Assembly: GCF_002327085.1 (NCBI RefSeq) | Contig: NZ_CP023429.1 | Location: 1,736,001-1,800,000, forward strand | Direction: 5' to 3' | Length of the DNA: 64,000 nt | Origin: Neisseria weixii | GTDB taxonomy: Bacteria; Pseudomonadota; Gammaproteobacteria; Burkholderiales; Neisseriaceae | Part shown: positions 29,570-37,277 of the stretch, one piece after another | Layout: the number at the start of each line of letters is the position of its first letter | Position numbering within the stretch: the stretch's first letter is position 1 | The notes under the pieces: model-generated | Told to the model about the DNA's origin: nothing | The model's input: the letters and a program-made list of their open reading frames with translations, nothing else | Databases searched by the model: none | Program-made: the position numbers and the translations under genes

Positions 29570-30661
29570 TCAATCGTTGATACCGCCTGCTGCTTCCGCT
29601 GCCCGCATGGCGTTCAATTCATCCAGCGCATCGGTATCGGGCGTGTCGCTTTTCCAAATAAACACGTCTAAGCCCGCCTGTTTTGCCCGCCGTGCCAGCT
29701 TGCCGGCCGCTTCCAATCCTGCTGCGTCATGGTCGGCGTAAATGCCCAATGCCTGCAATTCAGACGGCCATTTGAATGATTTCAGGCCGCCGGTGCTTAA
29801 ACAGGCCGATACCGGCCAGCCGGTCAATTCATGTGCGGCTAAAGCGGTTTCTATGCCCTCACACACCATCAAAGCATTGCTTACCGGCTGAAACAGCCGC
29901 ACGGCATGGCCTGATAACCAGCTCACTCCCTCGAATCTCACTTGCATTTTTTTGGCCGGTAATTGCGCCCCTGTTTCGGGGTGGTGCAAATTCAGTTTGG
30001 TGTAGCTCTGCGTATGGCCGCCGCCGTCGCCCTGCGGTTTGGTGTAGCAGCGTTTCAGGTAGGTAATGTGCAGGCCTGCCAATGTGCCGTCTGTTTCGGT
30101 AATGGCGGCAATCATGGCGGGAAAGCGGCCTATTTCTTTCCAGCCTTCCAAACATTCCGCCCAATAGGGCAAGGCGGCGTGATAACGCAATGCTTCGGGG
30201 TATGGCTCGGCAATGGACAGCCCCCTGCCTTGCAGATAACCGCAAACAGGGTCGCCATCGGTCAACGGTGCGGCCTGTTCCCATATCGCGGCCAGTTTAT
30301 TCAGGCGGTCTTTGGGCGGTGTTTTCGGGGGTGGGAGCGGTACCGCACGCGGCGCGGCGGCTGGTGTCTGCTCTGCCATGCCCAATACACCGGCAACGGC
30401 TAACGCTGCTTCATGGAATGAATAACCGAAGTAGTGCATCAGCAAGTCAAAGCCGTCGCCCGCGCCGTTTTTGTAGTGGGTGCAGATAAAGCCGCCGTTA
30501 CCGCCCTTATCGTCAAAGCGGTAGCGGTCTGTTCCGCCGCAAGCAGGGCATGGCTGGTGTTTGTTGGTCAGGCTTTCAGACGGCAAGCCAAGTGCGGTTA
30601 AAATGCCGTGCCAGTTACCGGCGGCGCATTGTCGGATTTCGTGATAATCAAGGCGGCTCAT
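29570..30661 (-). CDS. Zinc-finger Toprim primase of the island
   Basis: 363 residues. The N-terminal zinc-binding region (CPACGG...FICTH) and GDGFDLL segment are those of phage and satellite primases; the C-terminal Toprim domain has LMVCEGIETALA with the catalytic glutamate and GIYADHDAAG with the DxD metal site. Makes primers for island replication. Its ATG overlaps the stop of the preceding small gene (ATGA), so the two are coupled. GGAGC ribosome site. Confidence 0.88.
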   Translation of the reverse strand: MSRLDYHEIRQCAAGNWHGILTALGLPSESLTNKHQPCPACGGTDRYRFDDKGGNGGFICTHYKNGAGDGFDLLMHYFGYSFHEAALAVAGVLGMAEQTPAAAPRAVPLPPPKTPPKDRLNKLAAIWEQAAPLTDGDPVCGYLQGRGLSIAEPYPEALRYHAALPYWAECLEGWKEIGRFPAMIAAITETDGTLAGLHITYLKRCYTKPQGDGGGHTQSYTKLNLHHPETGAQLPAKKMQVRFEGVSWLSGHAVRLFQPVSNALMVCEGIETALAAHELTGWPVSACLSTGGLKSFKWPSELQALGIYADHDAAGLEAAGKLARRAKQAGLDVFIWKSDTPDTDALDELNAMRAAEAAGGIND

Positions 30662-30840
30662 TGCGCTGCTCCTTTCGGTATCGGCTCATAAACCACGGCT
30701 GCCATCGGATCGGCGGTATAGACTTGCTCCCATGCGGCGGGCGGCTCTGCTGCCATCGGTTCGGCGGTGGCGGGCTTGGTGCAGGCGTAAACCGTCATGA
30801 CAACGGCGGCGGCCAAAGCGGTGCGGATAGCGTATTTCAT
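30658..30840 (-). CDS. Small exported protein of the island
   Basis: 60 residues with a signal-like N-terminus (MKYAIRTALAAAVVMTVYAC) that may be a lipobox (VYAC), followed by a Pro/Ala/Glu-rich tail with a PMAAEPPAAW/PMAAVVYEP duplication. Stop overlaps the primase start by four bases. AGGAT ribosome site eight bases from the ATG at 30840. Function unknown. Confidence 0.55.
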   Translation of the reverse strand: MKYAIRTALAAAVVMTVYACTKPATAEPMAAEPPAAWEQVYTADPMAAVVYEPIPKGAAQ

Positions 30841-30853
30841 GGCGGTTATCCTT

Positions 30854-31204
30854 TCAGCCGCGTTGCTCGGCGGCAAAGGCCAAATCATCGGCCAAATCGC
30901 TCAACATGGTTCGGCTTTCGCCCAATAGCAGGGTTTGGGTCAGGCCGTGGTAAAAGTCAGCTCCCTGCAATTCCAAGTTCTCTTGCGGTATTGAGTTCAT
31001 TACTATGCCCATACCGTGCTGAATATCGGCAAGATGGTTTTCCGCGCCCTTCATCAATTCGGTTAAGATTTCCGTCTCCTGCTTGCTCAATTGGCGGATT
31101 TGCGGCTCGGCCAGTTTGAACAGGTTGTCCAACAAGCTGCAAAGACAGGTATAGCCTGCGGTGGCGTTGATGGTTTTAGGGGCGTTGGTGGTGTTGGTTT
31201 TCAT
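30854..31204 (-). CDS. Hypothetical island protein, helical
   Basis: 116 residues, mostly helical (SLLDNLFKLAEPQIRQLSKQ...ILTELMKGAENHLADIQHGM). Two close cysteines (TCLCSLL). No family recognised. It is co-directional with the primase genes and starts 13 bases upstream of the next gene's ATG region. An AT-rich leader with a possible promoter precedes it. Confidence 0.55.
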   Translation of the reverse strand: MKTNTTNAPKTINATAGYTCLCSLLDNLFKLAEPQIRQLSKQETEILTELMKGAENHLADIQHGMGIVMNSIPQENLELQGADFYHGLTQTLLLGESRTMLSDLADDLAFAAEQRG

Positions 31205-31346
31205 GATATTTGCTCACTTTCCGGCGGTGCTTTGCTTTTGTCATGACTGATATAAATCAATCACTTACAGAAACACACGCTCAATTAAAGATGTAGTTCC
31301 CCCTGCTGTAACGCATATCAGCAATAGCAAGGGCGGTTATCGGGGG

Positions 31347-31556
31347 TTAGTTTGGCATGTGGCCGTCTGAAAGCTGCCAGCCGTAACGACTGCAAAACAA
31401 ACGCGCGGCCAGTAATGCGCTCTCACGCGTGTCAGCAACGGCAATACGCTGCCATCGCTGATTGTCGGGGCGCATGATTTCAACCGTATAGCTGGTGTGT
31501 GGTTGGTCGGTATCCCATGTGTCGCGGTAAACACGATAAGCGGCGGTGTGATTCAT
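31347..31556 (-). CDS. Hypothetical small island protein
   Basis: 69 residues (MNHTAAYRVYRDTWDTDQPH start), with ESALLAARLFCSRYGWQL near the end, the look of a small helical protein. GAGGTG ribosome site. Begins three bases after the stop of the preceding small gene, so both are in one operon. Unknown function. Confidence 0.5.
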   Translation of the reverse strand: MNHTAAYRVYRDTWDTDQPHTSYTVEIMRPDNQRWQRIAVADTRESALLAARLFCSRYGWQLSDGHMPN

Positions 31557-31558
31557 GG

Positions 31559-31768
31559 TTACACCTCGCCTGAAACGATACGGCAAACACACCAGCGGCG
31601 GCCGGTCTGAATGATGTTGAAACGGTAATTGAGTTTGTGGCGTTGCAGGCGGCCGATATGGCGGCCTGCTTCGGCCAGCGTGTCAAAACTGCGGATTTTT
31701 TGAGAAATAATCGGGCGCGTGAATGCGCTGCGGATAGGCTTTGCAGCCTGTGTTTGATGGTTTTGCAT
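31559..31768 (-). CDS. Hypothetical small basic island protein
   Basis: 69 residues, strongly basic (KIRSFDTLAEAGRHIGRLQRHKLNYRF), ending in CVCRIVSGEV. It could bind nucleic acid. First gene after a 559-base non-coding stretch. Unknown family. Confidence 0.5.
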   Translation of the reverse strand: MQNHQTQAAKPIRSAFTRPIISQKIRSFDTLAEAGRHIGRLQRHKLNYRFNIIQTGRRWCVCRIVSGEV

Positions 31769-32327
31769 TGAAATGCTCTCTTTCTGTTTGGCTTAATCAA
31801 GCCGCTGCAACTTCTCACGGTTGCGGGGCGGCAAGCAAAGGGCAAAGGGTGAGAAACTGGCAAACAGAACCAGCAAGGCATAGCCTTACTCTGCCCCCGC
31901 TTACCATTGAAAGAGATAACGCAAGGGGGTAATGCAAGCGTAAAAATCCCGCTCAAATTCATTGAGAATAAGGCGGCTGCTTGCCTGTTTGTGTCAGCTT
32001 CTCACGGCTGAATCTGCTATTGAACAGATGGCCGTATTATTGCCCGATTGCTTTCAGCTTTGCAAGCGGTAAATGCCTGCCAAGATTTAACGGGCTGATT
32101 AAGCGGTGTTTTTTGTTGGCGTGTGGCCGTCTGAATTTTCCGACATCTTGGGCGGTTTCCTCGCGCGCGCACGCGCGTACTTGGCGGAAAATTCAAATCA
32201 GGCGGCCTAATGCATGAAAATATTTTCGGTTAGCACACAATCTAAGCTGTCGAGCCGGTTGTCAGGCTAAATCCGCTTGGATTTTGACTCCCCCCCCCCC
32301 GCCCCCTAATGCCGTCTGAAAATCCCG
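31769..32327. promoter_or_regulatory. 559-bp non-coding control region inside the island
   Basis: No convincing gene. CTTCTCACGG occurs at 31811 and 31998, each inside a short hairpin, and an inverse GTGAGAA at 31849, so a repeated operator is possible. An alternating CG stretch lies near 32161-32180 and a run of eleven C at 32290-32300. It probably carries the promoter for the downstream replication genes and may include the packaging site expected near terS. Confidence 0.4.
32290..32300. repeat. C11 homopolymer
   Basis: Eleven C followed by G and five C, just after the terminase gene. Tracts of this length are prone to slipped-strand change in Neisseria. It is not inside a gene, so any effect would be on transcription. 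Confidence 0.6.
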
Positions 32328-32876
32328 TTATCGGGTTATTTTCTTGATTGAGACGATGGTTAAAACCGCCCAATACAGCTTGTCGTCATCATTACCCGTT
32401 ACCGCATGAATATCGGCAAGGGTAACGGTGTTTAAATCACTCACGGCCATATCAATGACTTTATCCAACTCTTCTTTGCTCAACGGTGATACAAGGGGCG
32501 GTTCGATTTTGCGGCTATGTACTTCCGCTTCCGCTTTGATTTCCGCCCTATCCACAATCAAGCCCAAAATCTTAGCCTTGCCCATTGTGGCCGATACTGC
32601 CGCGCCCGATTGCGGTGTCGGTGTACTTAACGCCGCCTGCCGCGCCTGTTCCAGCTCTGAAATAACATCATCAACGATCACACAATGCCGTGCCTTATGC
32701 TCTGCTTTCAGGCCGTCCGCCATCGCGGAAATATCGGGGGATTGCAACAGCTTGTAGGCTTCATTGGTAACGGTTTCGGGCTTCATGTTTTCCGCGTCAT
32801 ATGCCTGCCGGTATGCTTTGCTTGCATTGCCTGTTTCAACATACAGACGGGCAAACTGTTCTTGCTTGGGTGTCAT
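32328..32876 (-). CDS. Phage terminase small subunit (TerS)
   Basis: 182 residues. The N-terminal MTPKQEQFARLYVETGNASK is the classical start of terminase small subunits with a helix-turn-helix (KAYRQAYDAE). The middle forms the oligomerisation helices. There is no large subunit, portal or capsid gene nearby, so as in other satellites the protein could redirect the packaging of a helper phage to island DNA. The last 45 residues are atypical. Overlaps the preceding gene stop by four bases. Confidence 0.8.
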   Translation of the reverse strand: MTPKQEQFARLYVETGNASKAYRQAYDAENMKPETVTNEAYKLLQSPDISAMADGLKAEHKARHCVIVDDVISELEQARQAALSTPTPQSGAAVSATMGKAKILGLIVDRAEIKAEAEVHSRKIEPPLVSPLSKEELDKVIDMAVSDLNTVTLADIHAVTGNDDDKLYWAVLTIVSIKKITR

Positions 32877-33190
32877 ACCGCTGCCCCTTTCTCTGCCGCC
32901 AGCGTGTAAATGCCGCGCTTTACCGTTTTGCCGTGCTTGTTTTCATGCTCTTGCATGGTGCAGACAATCGGATAGCCTGCCGCCCGCAATTCGCTGATAC
33001 GCGCTGGGAAGCCCATAATGCCCATTTGCGCGGCTTGATAGTGGGTAATGCTGCGGCCGCCCTGCAACACGGCCAGTATTTCGCCGCATTGAGATGTAGG
33101 GCTGAAACGGTTATCATGGCGGGCGTGGTTAAGGCCGTCTGAAACGCTGGTGTTGGTGCCGGTGTTTGGGCGGCTGTTTTTTTGTTCCAT
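32873..33190 (-). CDS. Helix-turn-helix (HTH_39-type) protein
   Basis: 105 residues with a disordered N-terminus and a winged helix (QCGEILAVLQGGRSITHYQAAQMG then FPARISELRAAGYPIVC) typical of small phage regulators. It sits between AlpA and TerS in an overlapping operon. Probably controls island gene expression. ATG at 33190 follows GGAAGC. Confidence 0.7.
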   Translation of the reverse strand: MEQKNSRPNTGTNTSVSDGLNHARHDNRFSPTSQCGEILAVLQGGRSITHYQAAQMGIMGFPARISELRAAGYPIVCTMQEHENKHGKTVKRGIYTLAAEKGAAV

Positions 33191-33201
33191 GCTTCCCCCC
33201 T

Positions 33202-33411
33202 TTATGCCCGATTGTTGGCGGCCAAATTGCCGATATAGTCGCTGATTTCGCTTTCCAGCCATGCGGTGCTGTTTTCCCCTACTTTAATCGGGCGGGGCAA
33301 ATCGGCACGGTGATGGCGGCTTTTAGGGTTATTCCAGTTCCACCATGTGGAAACAGAAACGCCAAACAGGGCGGCGCATTCTTTAGCTCGGATAAGTTTA
33401 TTTGTTTGCAT
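33202..33411 (-). CDS. AlpA-family transcriptional regulator
   Basis: 69 residues. MerR-like AlpA fold: LIRAKECAALFGVSVSTWW (helix-turn-helix) followed by LPRPIKVGENSTAWLESEI. AlpA proteins activate excision and replication genes in P4-like elements and Gram-negative PICIs. Starts at 33411 after AGGAA; the longer frame has no ribosome site. Confidence 0.85.
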   Translation of the reverse strand: MQTNKLIRAKECAALFGVSVSTWWNWNNPKSRHHRADLPRPIKVGENSTAWLESEISDYIGNLAANNRA

Positions 33412-33516
33412 TGGATAGATTCCTATCGGGTTGAGATAGGGGCATTGTGCAAAATAAAATAGGGTGTCAGGCAATATATGACATATTGCCATGACACCCT
33501 GTCATAACTGATTTTA

Positions 33517-34461
33517 TTAGGTTTTATCTTCCGGCAAACCTAATATTCTGGCTACTTCATCCGGCCTTCTACTAGAATTAGATAGATTTGCCTTTTCTTT
33601 AAAAGTAAGGGCAACATTTTTCTTTAGTGGCTGCTCCCCTGTCTTATACTTATATTCATTTGAATGGTGCAATAAAGTTTGGATTAGGGCGGCAAATTCA
33701 GGGGCGTATTGCCGATGCCTTCGAATTATCTCAAACTCTGAGTTAAGATTGTTTTCTGATTCCTGTACCTTTTTTTCAAGTTCTATTTTTAGTACTTCGG
33801 TTAGCTTGCGGTATTTCTCAATTTCCAATTTAAGATTTTGGTTTTCTTCTTTCAATTCCTCAATTTCATCTTTTGATTTCAAAATAGTACGAAGTTCTCG
33901 AATCGCTTTTTTATTGTTTTCTTTAGTAGAATCGTTACGATATTTAGACTTTATTATTGATAAATCCATCTCCTCTTTTTTGATTTTTGATAGTACTCCA
34001 TCAATATCGGGCAAATTAATCAAATCTGTATTTTGATTAGCAGATTCCAACTTAAAAATTTCTTCTACCCATTTTTTAAAAAATTCCTTTTTCCAATATA
34101 AATTAAAAGGCTGTCTATAACCAGAAAGCATATCCTCGTTATCAAGACTGTTGCAAATGGCAACGTGACGAATGAAATTTCTTGTATCTGCTGAATAAAA
34201 ATTACCCTCTTCATCTATTGATGCTGGGCTAATCCAATTACCAAACTCATCGTATTGGTTGTCTACACAATAAAAAGTTTCATCCAATCTTTTGCCATAA
34301 GTAATTTCAGCGGTGCTTTCATCAAATCTATTTCTGATTAAAAATTTAGCTATTGCTGAATAGTCTGTGCTATCGTCGATATAGGCTAAGTACTTGATTG
34401 CATCTGCTGCTAGTAAATAATCATCTGTCTGTTTCTTATTGGAAGTGGTAATAATACCCAT
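33517..34461 (-). CDS. Coiled-coil cargo protein, unknown function
   Basis: 314 residues. The N-terminal 170 residues are globular and rich in Asp, Asn and Tyr, residues 190-245 are a long coiled coil (DEIEELKEENQNLKLEIEKY), and the C-terminal 70 residues (EFIIRRHRQYAPEFAALIQT to RRPDEVARILGLPED) look like a small helical domain. It is clearly more AT-rich than its neighbours and has no uptake sequence inside, suggesting a later arrival. Position between the toxin pair and alpA is the usual cargo slot, so it could be an anti-phage gene. No family recognised. GGGAGAG ribosome site. Confidence 0.6.
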   Translation of the reverse strand: MGIITTSNKKQTDDYLLAADAIKYLAYIDDSTDYSAIAKFLIRNRFDESTAEITYGKRLDETFYCVDNQYDEFGNWISPASIDEEGNFYSADTRNFIRHVAICNSLDNEDMLSGYRQPFNLYWKKEFFKKWVEEIFKLESANQNTDLINLPDIDGVLSKIKKEEMDLSIIKSKYRNDSTKENNKKAIRELRTILKSKDEIEELKEENQNLKLEIEKYRKLTEVLKIELEKKVQESENNLNSEFEIIRRHRQYAPEFAALIQTLLHHSNEYKYKTGEQPLKKNVALTFKEKANLSNSSRRPDEVARILGLPEDKT

Positions 34462-34577
34462 CTAAAACTCTCCCTAAAGCCCCTAAAATCAAAATCAAAG
34501 CCACACCGGCAAGGCTAGGGAATGCCCTGTTTTCGCCGTTGGTAGCTAATCGCGGGCTAGGTGTGGCGGTAAACATT

Positions 34578-35000
34578 TCAGACGGCCTCAAACGGGTTGC
34601 ACAATCTGATGCCCATCGGCTCAAAATCCTTTGTATTGCGCGTTGCCAAGGTCAGGCCGTATTGCCTTGCGGTGGCCGCTATCCATGCGTCGTTTTCGGG
34701 GCTGCGGTCGGGTATGTGCAGCTTGGCGCAAACGGCGGCGGTGGTTTCGTCTATCGGCAATACGCGGCCTGAAAGCAGGGCGGCGGTCATGCTGTCGAAC
34801 CATGCCCGCAATGCGCGGCCTTGCTGTGGGTCTTTGCGTTCCATGCCCAAAATGCCCCGTTCCAGTTCCATCATGACTACTGCGCTGGTGTAGAAGCTGT
34901 TGCTGTCCTGCTCTGCCAGCCATGCGGTAAGGTTTGGATCGGCGTGGCCGCTTTTCACTTTCCGCATTTCGCTGATAATGTTGGTGTCCAACAGATACAC
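34578..35000 (-). CDS. FitB/VapC-type PIN-domain toxin
   Basis: 140 residues. PIN nuclease with the acidic residues in LLDTNIISEM, MELERGI, PENDAWIAATA and TRNTKDF. It resembles gonococcal FitB, the toxin of FitAB, including the GRVLPIDE segment. Cleaves RNA when not held by its antitoxin. The start is GTG at 35000, overlapping the antitoxin gene by 46 bases. In an island it probably stabilises maintenance. Confidence 0.85.
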   Translation of the reverse strand: MYLLDTNIISEMRKVKSGHADPNLTAWLAEQDSNSFYTSAVVMMELERGILGMERKDPQQGRALRAWFDSMTAALLSGRVLPIDETTAAVCAKLHIPDRSPENDAWIAATARQYGLTLATRNTKDFEPMGIRLCNPFEAV

Positions 35001-35272
35001 GGCTCAATCCCCATGCTCAAATCAACCGGCTGTCTTTGCGCACGGCTGCGTGCCGGTACTTCAAAACCAACGCCTGCGGTATCGGGGCTGTCCAACGAAA
35101 GCAACACGTCTAACGCGCTTTGCGGGCGGGCTGCCATTTTCTGATAGTCGGCATAGGTCATAAATACGTAAACGGGCTTGCTGCGGTTGGTCACGACAAC
35201 GGGCGCGGTTTGCACGTCTCTGTATGCTTTGCTTTTGTGTTGGCTAAATTCTCGGGCTGTCATGGTTTTCAT
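34955..35272 (-). CDS. Phd/YefM-type antitoxin
   Basis: 105 residues. MKTMTAREFSQHKSKAYRDV is the Phd/YefM DNA-binding N-terminus, with VVVTNRSKPVYVFMTYADYQ typical of the family. The C-terminus wraps and neutralises the toxin. The last 15 codons overlap the toxin gene. GGGGGAC ribosome site. Two copies of a 20-base repeat upstream are likely operators. Confidence 0.85.
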   Translation of the reverse strand: MKTMTAREFSQHKSKAYRDVQTAPVVVTNRSKPVYVFMTYADYQKMAARPQSALDVLLSLDSPDTAGVGFEVPARSRAQRQPVDLSMGIEPCICWTPTLSAKCGK

Positions 35273-35373
35273 GCGCTGTCCCCCTGTTTTCGAATATGTT
35301 TGATATGTCGCTACATTGTAGCACGGGATTAGACGCGGCTGCACGCTATTGAACAGGCATGATATAGGGTCGA

Positions 35374-35439
35374 TATGTTTAGAAATGTTGAACTTCAGAC
35401 GGCCAAAAGTAAGCCGGTGTATGTTTAGAAATGTTGAAC
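35374..35439. promoter_or_regulatory. Two 20-bp direct repeats, likely antitoxin operators
   Basis: TATGTTTAGAAATGTTGAAC is present exactly at 35374-35393 and 35420-35439 (46 bases apart), about 100 bases upstream of the antitoxin gene. A related word lies near 35290. Toxin-antitoxin operons are autoregulated through such sites. Confidence 0.5.
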
Positions 35440-35668
35440 CGGCAACCGGCCAAACACCCAATGCAAGACGGCCTGAAAATCCGCCCTGTCAGAAATGGCT
35501 CAAATTTGCGATTTAACGGCATTTATCTCAAAAGACATGCAAAAAGAGGTATTTCCAAACCAAAAAATGCGCTCTGTGATGAAATTTACCGCCCTGCTGT
35601 CGATTTTCTGAATATCCAGCCATCACACCAACAATCCAATCAGCAACCAAAGCGGGAAAACTGAAAAT

Positions 35669-35781
35669 GTTCCCGTTGCGTTCCCGCTCTGTTCCCGCTG
35701 ATAGAATATAGTTAATTATAAAAATATGTATATATATTATATAGTTATGTATTAGTGTTCCCGCGTTCCCGCTGTTCCCGC
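35669..35781. other. Candidate island replication origin (iterons around an AT-rich core)
   Basis: Six GTTCCCGC words, the inverse of the left array: 35669 (one mismatch), 35680 and 35691 on one side and 35757, 35765 and 35774 on the other. Between them is about 57 bp that is almost pure A/T (35699-35755). This is the organisation of replication origins in staphylococcal PICIs, where iterons flank an AT-rich melting region. Confidence 0.65.
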
Positions 35782-35837
35782 TACTTTTCTCGCGCGCGTA
35801 TGGTGTTTTTCTCAAGGCAATAAAAAACACCAGCCGG

Positions 35838-37103
35838 TTAAACTGGTGTGTTTTCAGACGGCCTTTGCTCCCCGCCTGCTTCAAGCATGGCCAGTGCTTC
35901 CCGATAATTGCTGCGCAATAAGTCGCTATACCATTGCATAAACTCGGTACGTTCGGCCATATAGTCGGCGCGGTTGTAGGCTGCTCTGATTCGGTTTTCT
36001 TCAATGTGGGCTAACTGCCGCTCGATGGCATCAGGGTTGTAGCCCTGTTCGTTTAATACACTGCTGGCGAGGCTTCTGAAACCGTGTGGCGTGGCAATGC
36101 CGTAATAGCCCATGCTGTTGATGATTTTGCCTGCCGTATTTTCGCTGATATAGCCATCTGCGGCGGTGCGGCTGGGGAACAGATAGGGGGTATCCCCTGT
36201 TTGGCCGTGCAGCTCGTTTAACAGCTCAATCGCCCAATCAGATAAGGGGATTATATGCTCACGCGGCCGCTTCATGCGCTGGGCTGGGATAGTCCATATC
36301 TTGCGCTCAAAGTCGATTTCCTGCCATTGGCCGCCGCGTATCTCTTTATTGCGGGCAAAACAAAGCATAATCAGCATAATACAAATACGGTTTGACGGCT
36401 TGCAGTCTGCCAGTATCAAACGGCGGTAAAACTCGGTCAGCTCTTCACGCGGCAAGGCGGGCATAGGGCGTGTTTCAGACGGCTTGATATAGCCTTGCAG
36501 CAAGGCGGCGGGGTTGCGGTCGGTTAATTCTTCAAAGCCCGCATAGGTAAATACCGCGCCTATCCATTGCCTGATTTTCTCGGCGGTTTCTGATACACCC
36601 CGCTCGGTCACTTTATCCAATACGGCCTTTATCTCTTTCTTGCCGATTTCGTTTACCGGCATTTCGCCAATAACGGGGAAAACATCAGTTTCAAAATACC
36701 GCCAAACACGGGCGGCATGATTGGGCTTCCAGCCTTTGCGCATGATGTTCTTTTCGTGCCATGCCTTGGTAACGTGGGCGAAGGTATTGAGTAAGGCCGC
36801 CCTACGCTCTTGCTTGGCCTGCTGCTTCATGGCGGCGGGGTCTTGGCCTTGGGCAATCATACGGCGGGCATTCTCGGCTGCTTCTCGGGCTTCCACTAAA
36901 GAGATTTCGGGGTATTTGCCGATTGATAGGGTTTTACGTTTTCCATGAATGGCAAAATCAAGCCGCCATAACTTACCGCCGCTGGTGTTGATATACAAAT
37001 ATAAGCCGCGCCCATCATTCAGCTTGTAGGCTTTATCAGCGGGTTTTGCATTCTTTATTTGTCGGTCATTTAAGGGCATTTTACGGTACTTTTTTAAAGG
37101 CAT
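35838..37103 (-). CDS. Tyrosine integrase, P4/DUF4102 type
   Basis: 421 residues. An N-terminal DUF4102 arm-binding domain (LNDGRGLYLYINTSGGKLWRLDF), a core-binding domain, and a catalytic domain with the arginine in CFARNKEIRGGQW, lysine in RMKRPREHII, HGFRSLAS (His and Arg), LAHIEENRIR (His) and the tyrosine in AAYNRADY. It integrates into tRNA-Leu, which lies 175 bases upstream. The start at 37103 is overlapped by arm-type repeats, so integrase probably represses itself. No excisionase is obvious apart from AlpA. Confidence 0.92.
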   Translation of the reverse strand: MPLKKYRKMPLNDRQIKNAKPADKAYKLNDGRGLYLYINTSGGKLWRLDFAIHGKRKTLSIGKYPEISLVEAREAAENARRMIAQGQDPAAMKQQAKQERRAALLNTFAHVTKAWHEKNIMRKGWKPNHAARVWRYFETDVFPVIGEMPVNEIGKKEIKAVLDKVTERGVSETAEKIRQWIGAVFTYAGFEELTDRNPAALLQGYIKPSETRPMPALPREELTEFYRRLILADCKPSNRICIMLIMLCFARNKEIRGGQWQEIDFERKIWTIPAQRMKRPREHIIPLSDWAIELLNELHGQTGDTPYLFPSRTAADGYISENTAGKIINSMGYYGIATPHGFRSLASSVLNEQGYNPDAIERQLAHIEENRIRAAYNRADYMAERTEFMQWYSDLLRSNYREALAMLEAGGEQRPSENTPV

Positions 37104-37132
37104 TTTTCTACTACCGTATAAAATACCGTAAA
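37080..37132. repeat. Integrase arm-type repeats, right end
   Basis: TACCGTAAA at 37124-37132, TACCGTATA at 37112-37120 and an inverted TTTACGGTA at 37080-37088, matching those at 27280-27299. Confidence 0.5.
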
Positions 37133-37277
37133 TTTATGGTTTATTCAATTAGACGGCATTAGATGATATTGGACACCAAGCAAGCATTGAATCAGCCTGA
37201 AAGCCTTGCTGGTATTGAATTTGGTCGATTGCGTTAGATTGCATTAGACAAAAAAATACCCCTAAAAAGGGGTTGGG

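Larger units (their letters stand above)
35273..35837. other. 565-bp gap with operator repeats and candidate replication origin
   Basis: Non-coding. Next to the antitoxin gene are direct repeats (35374 and 35420), then two uptake sequences, then the iteron-flanked AT-rich segment (35669-35781). A GC-alternating word (35790-35798) precedes the integrase end. Confidence 0.6.

Noticed and set aside
32290..32300. C11 tract as a phase-variable gene switch
   Set aside because: It is outside any reading frame, and the nearest downstream gene on its strand is about 520 bases away. No direct evidence for switching.
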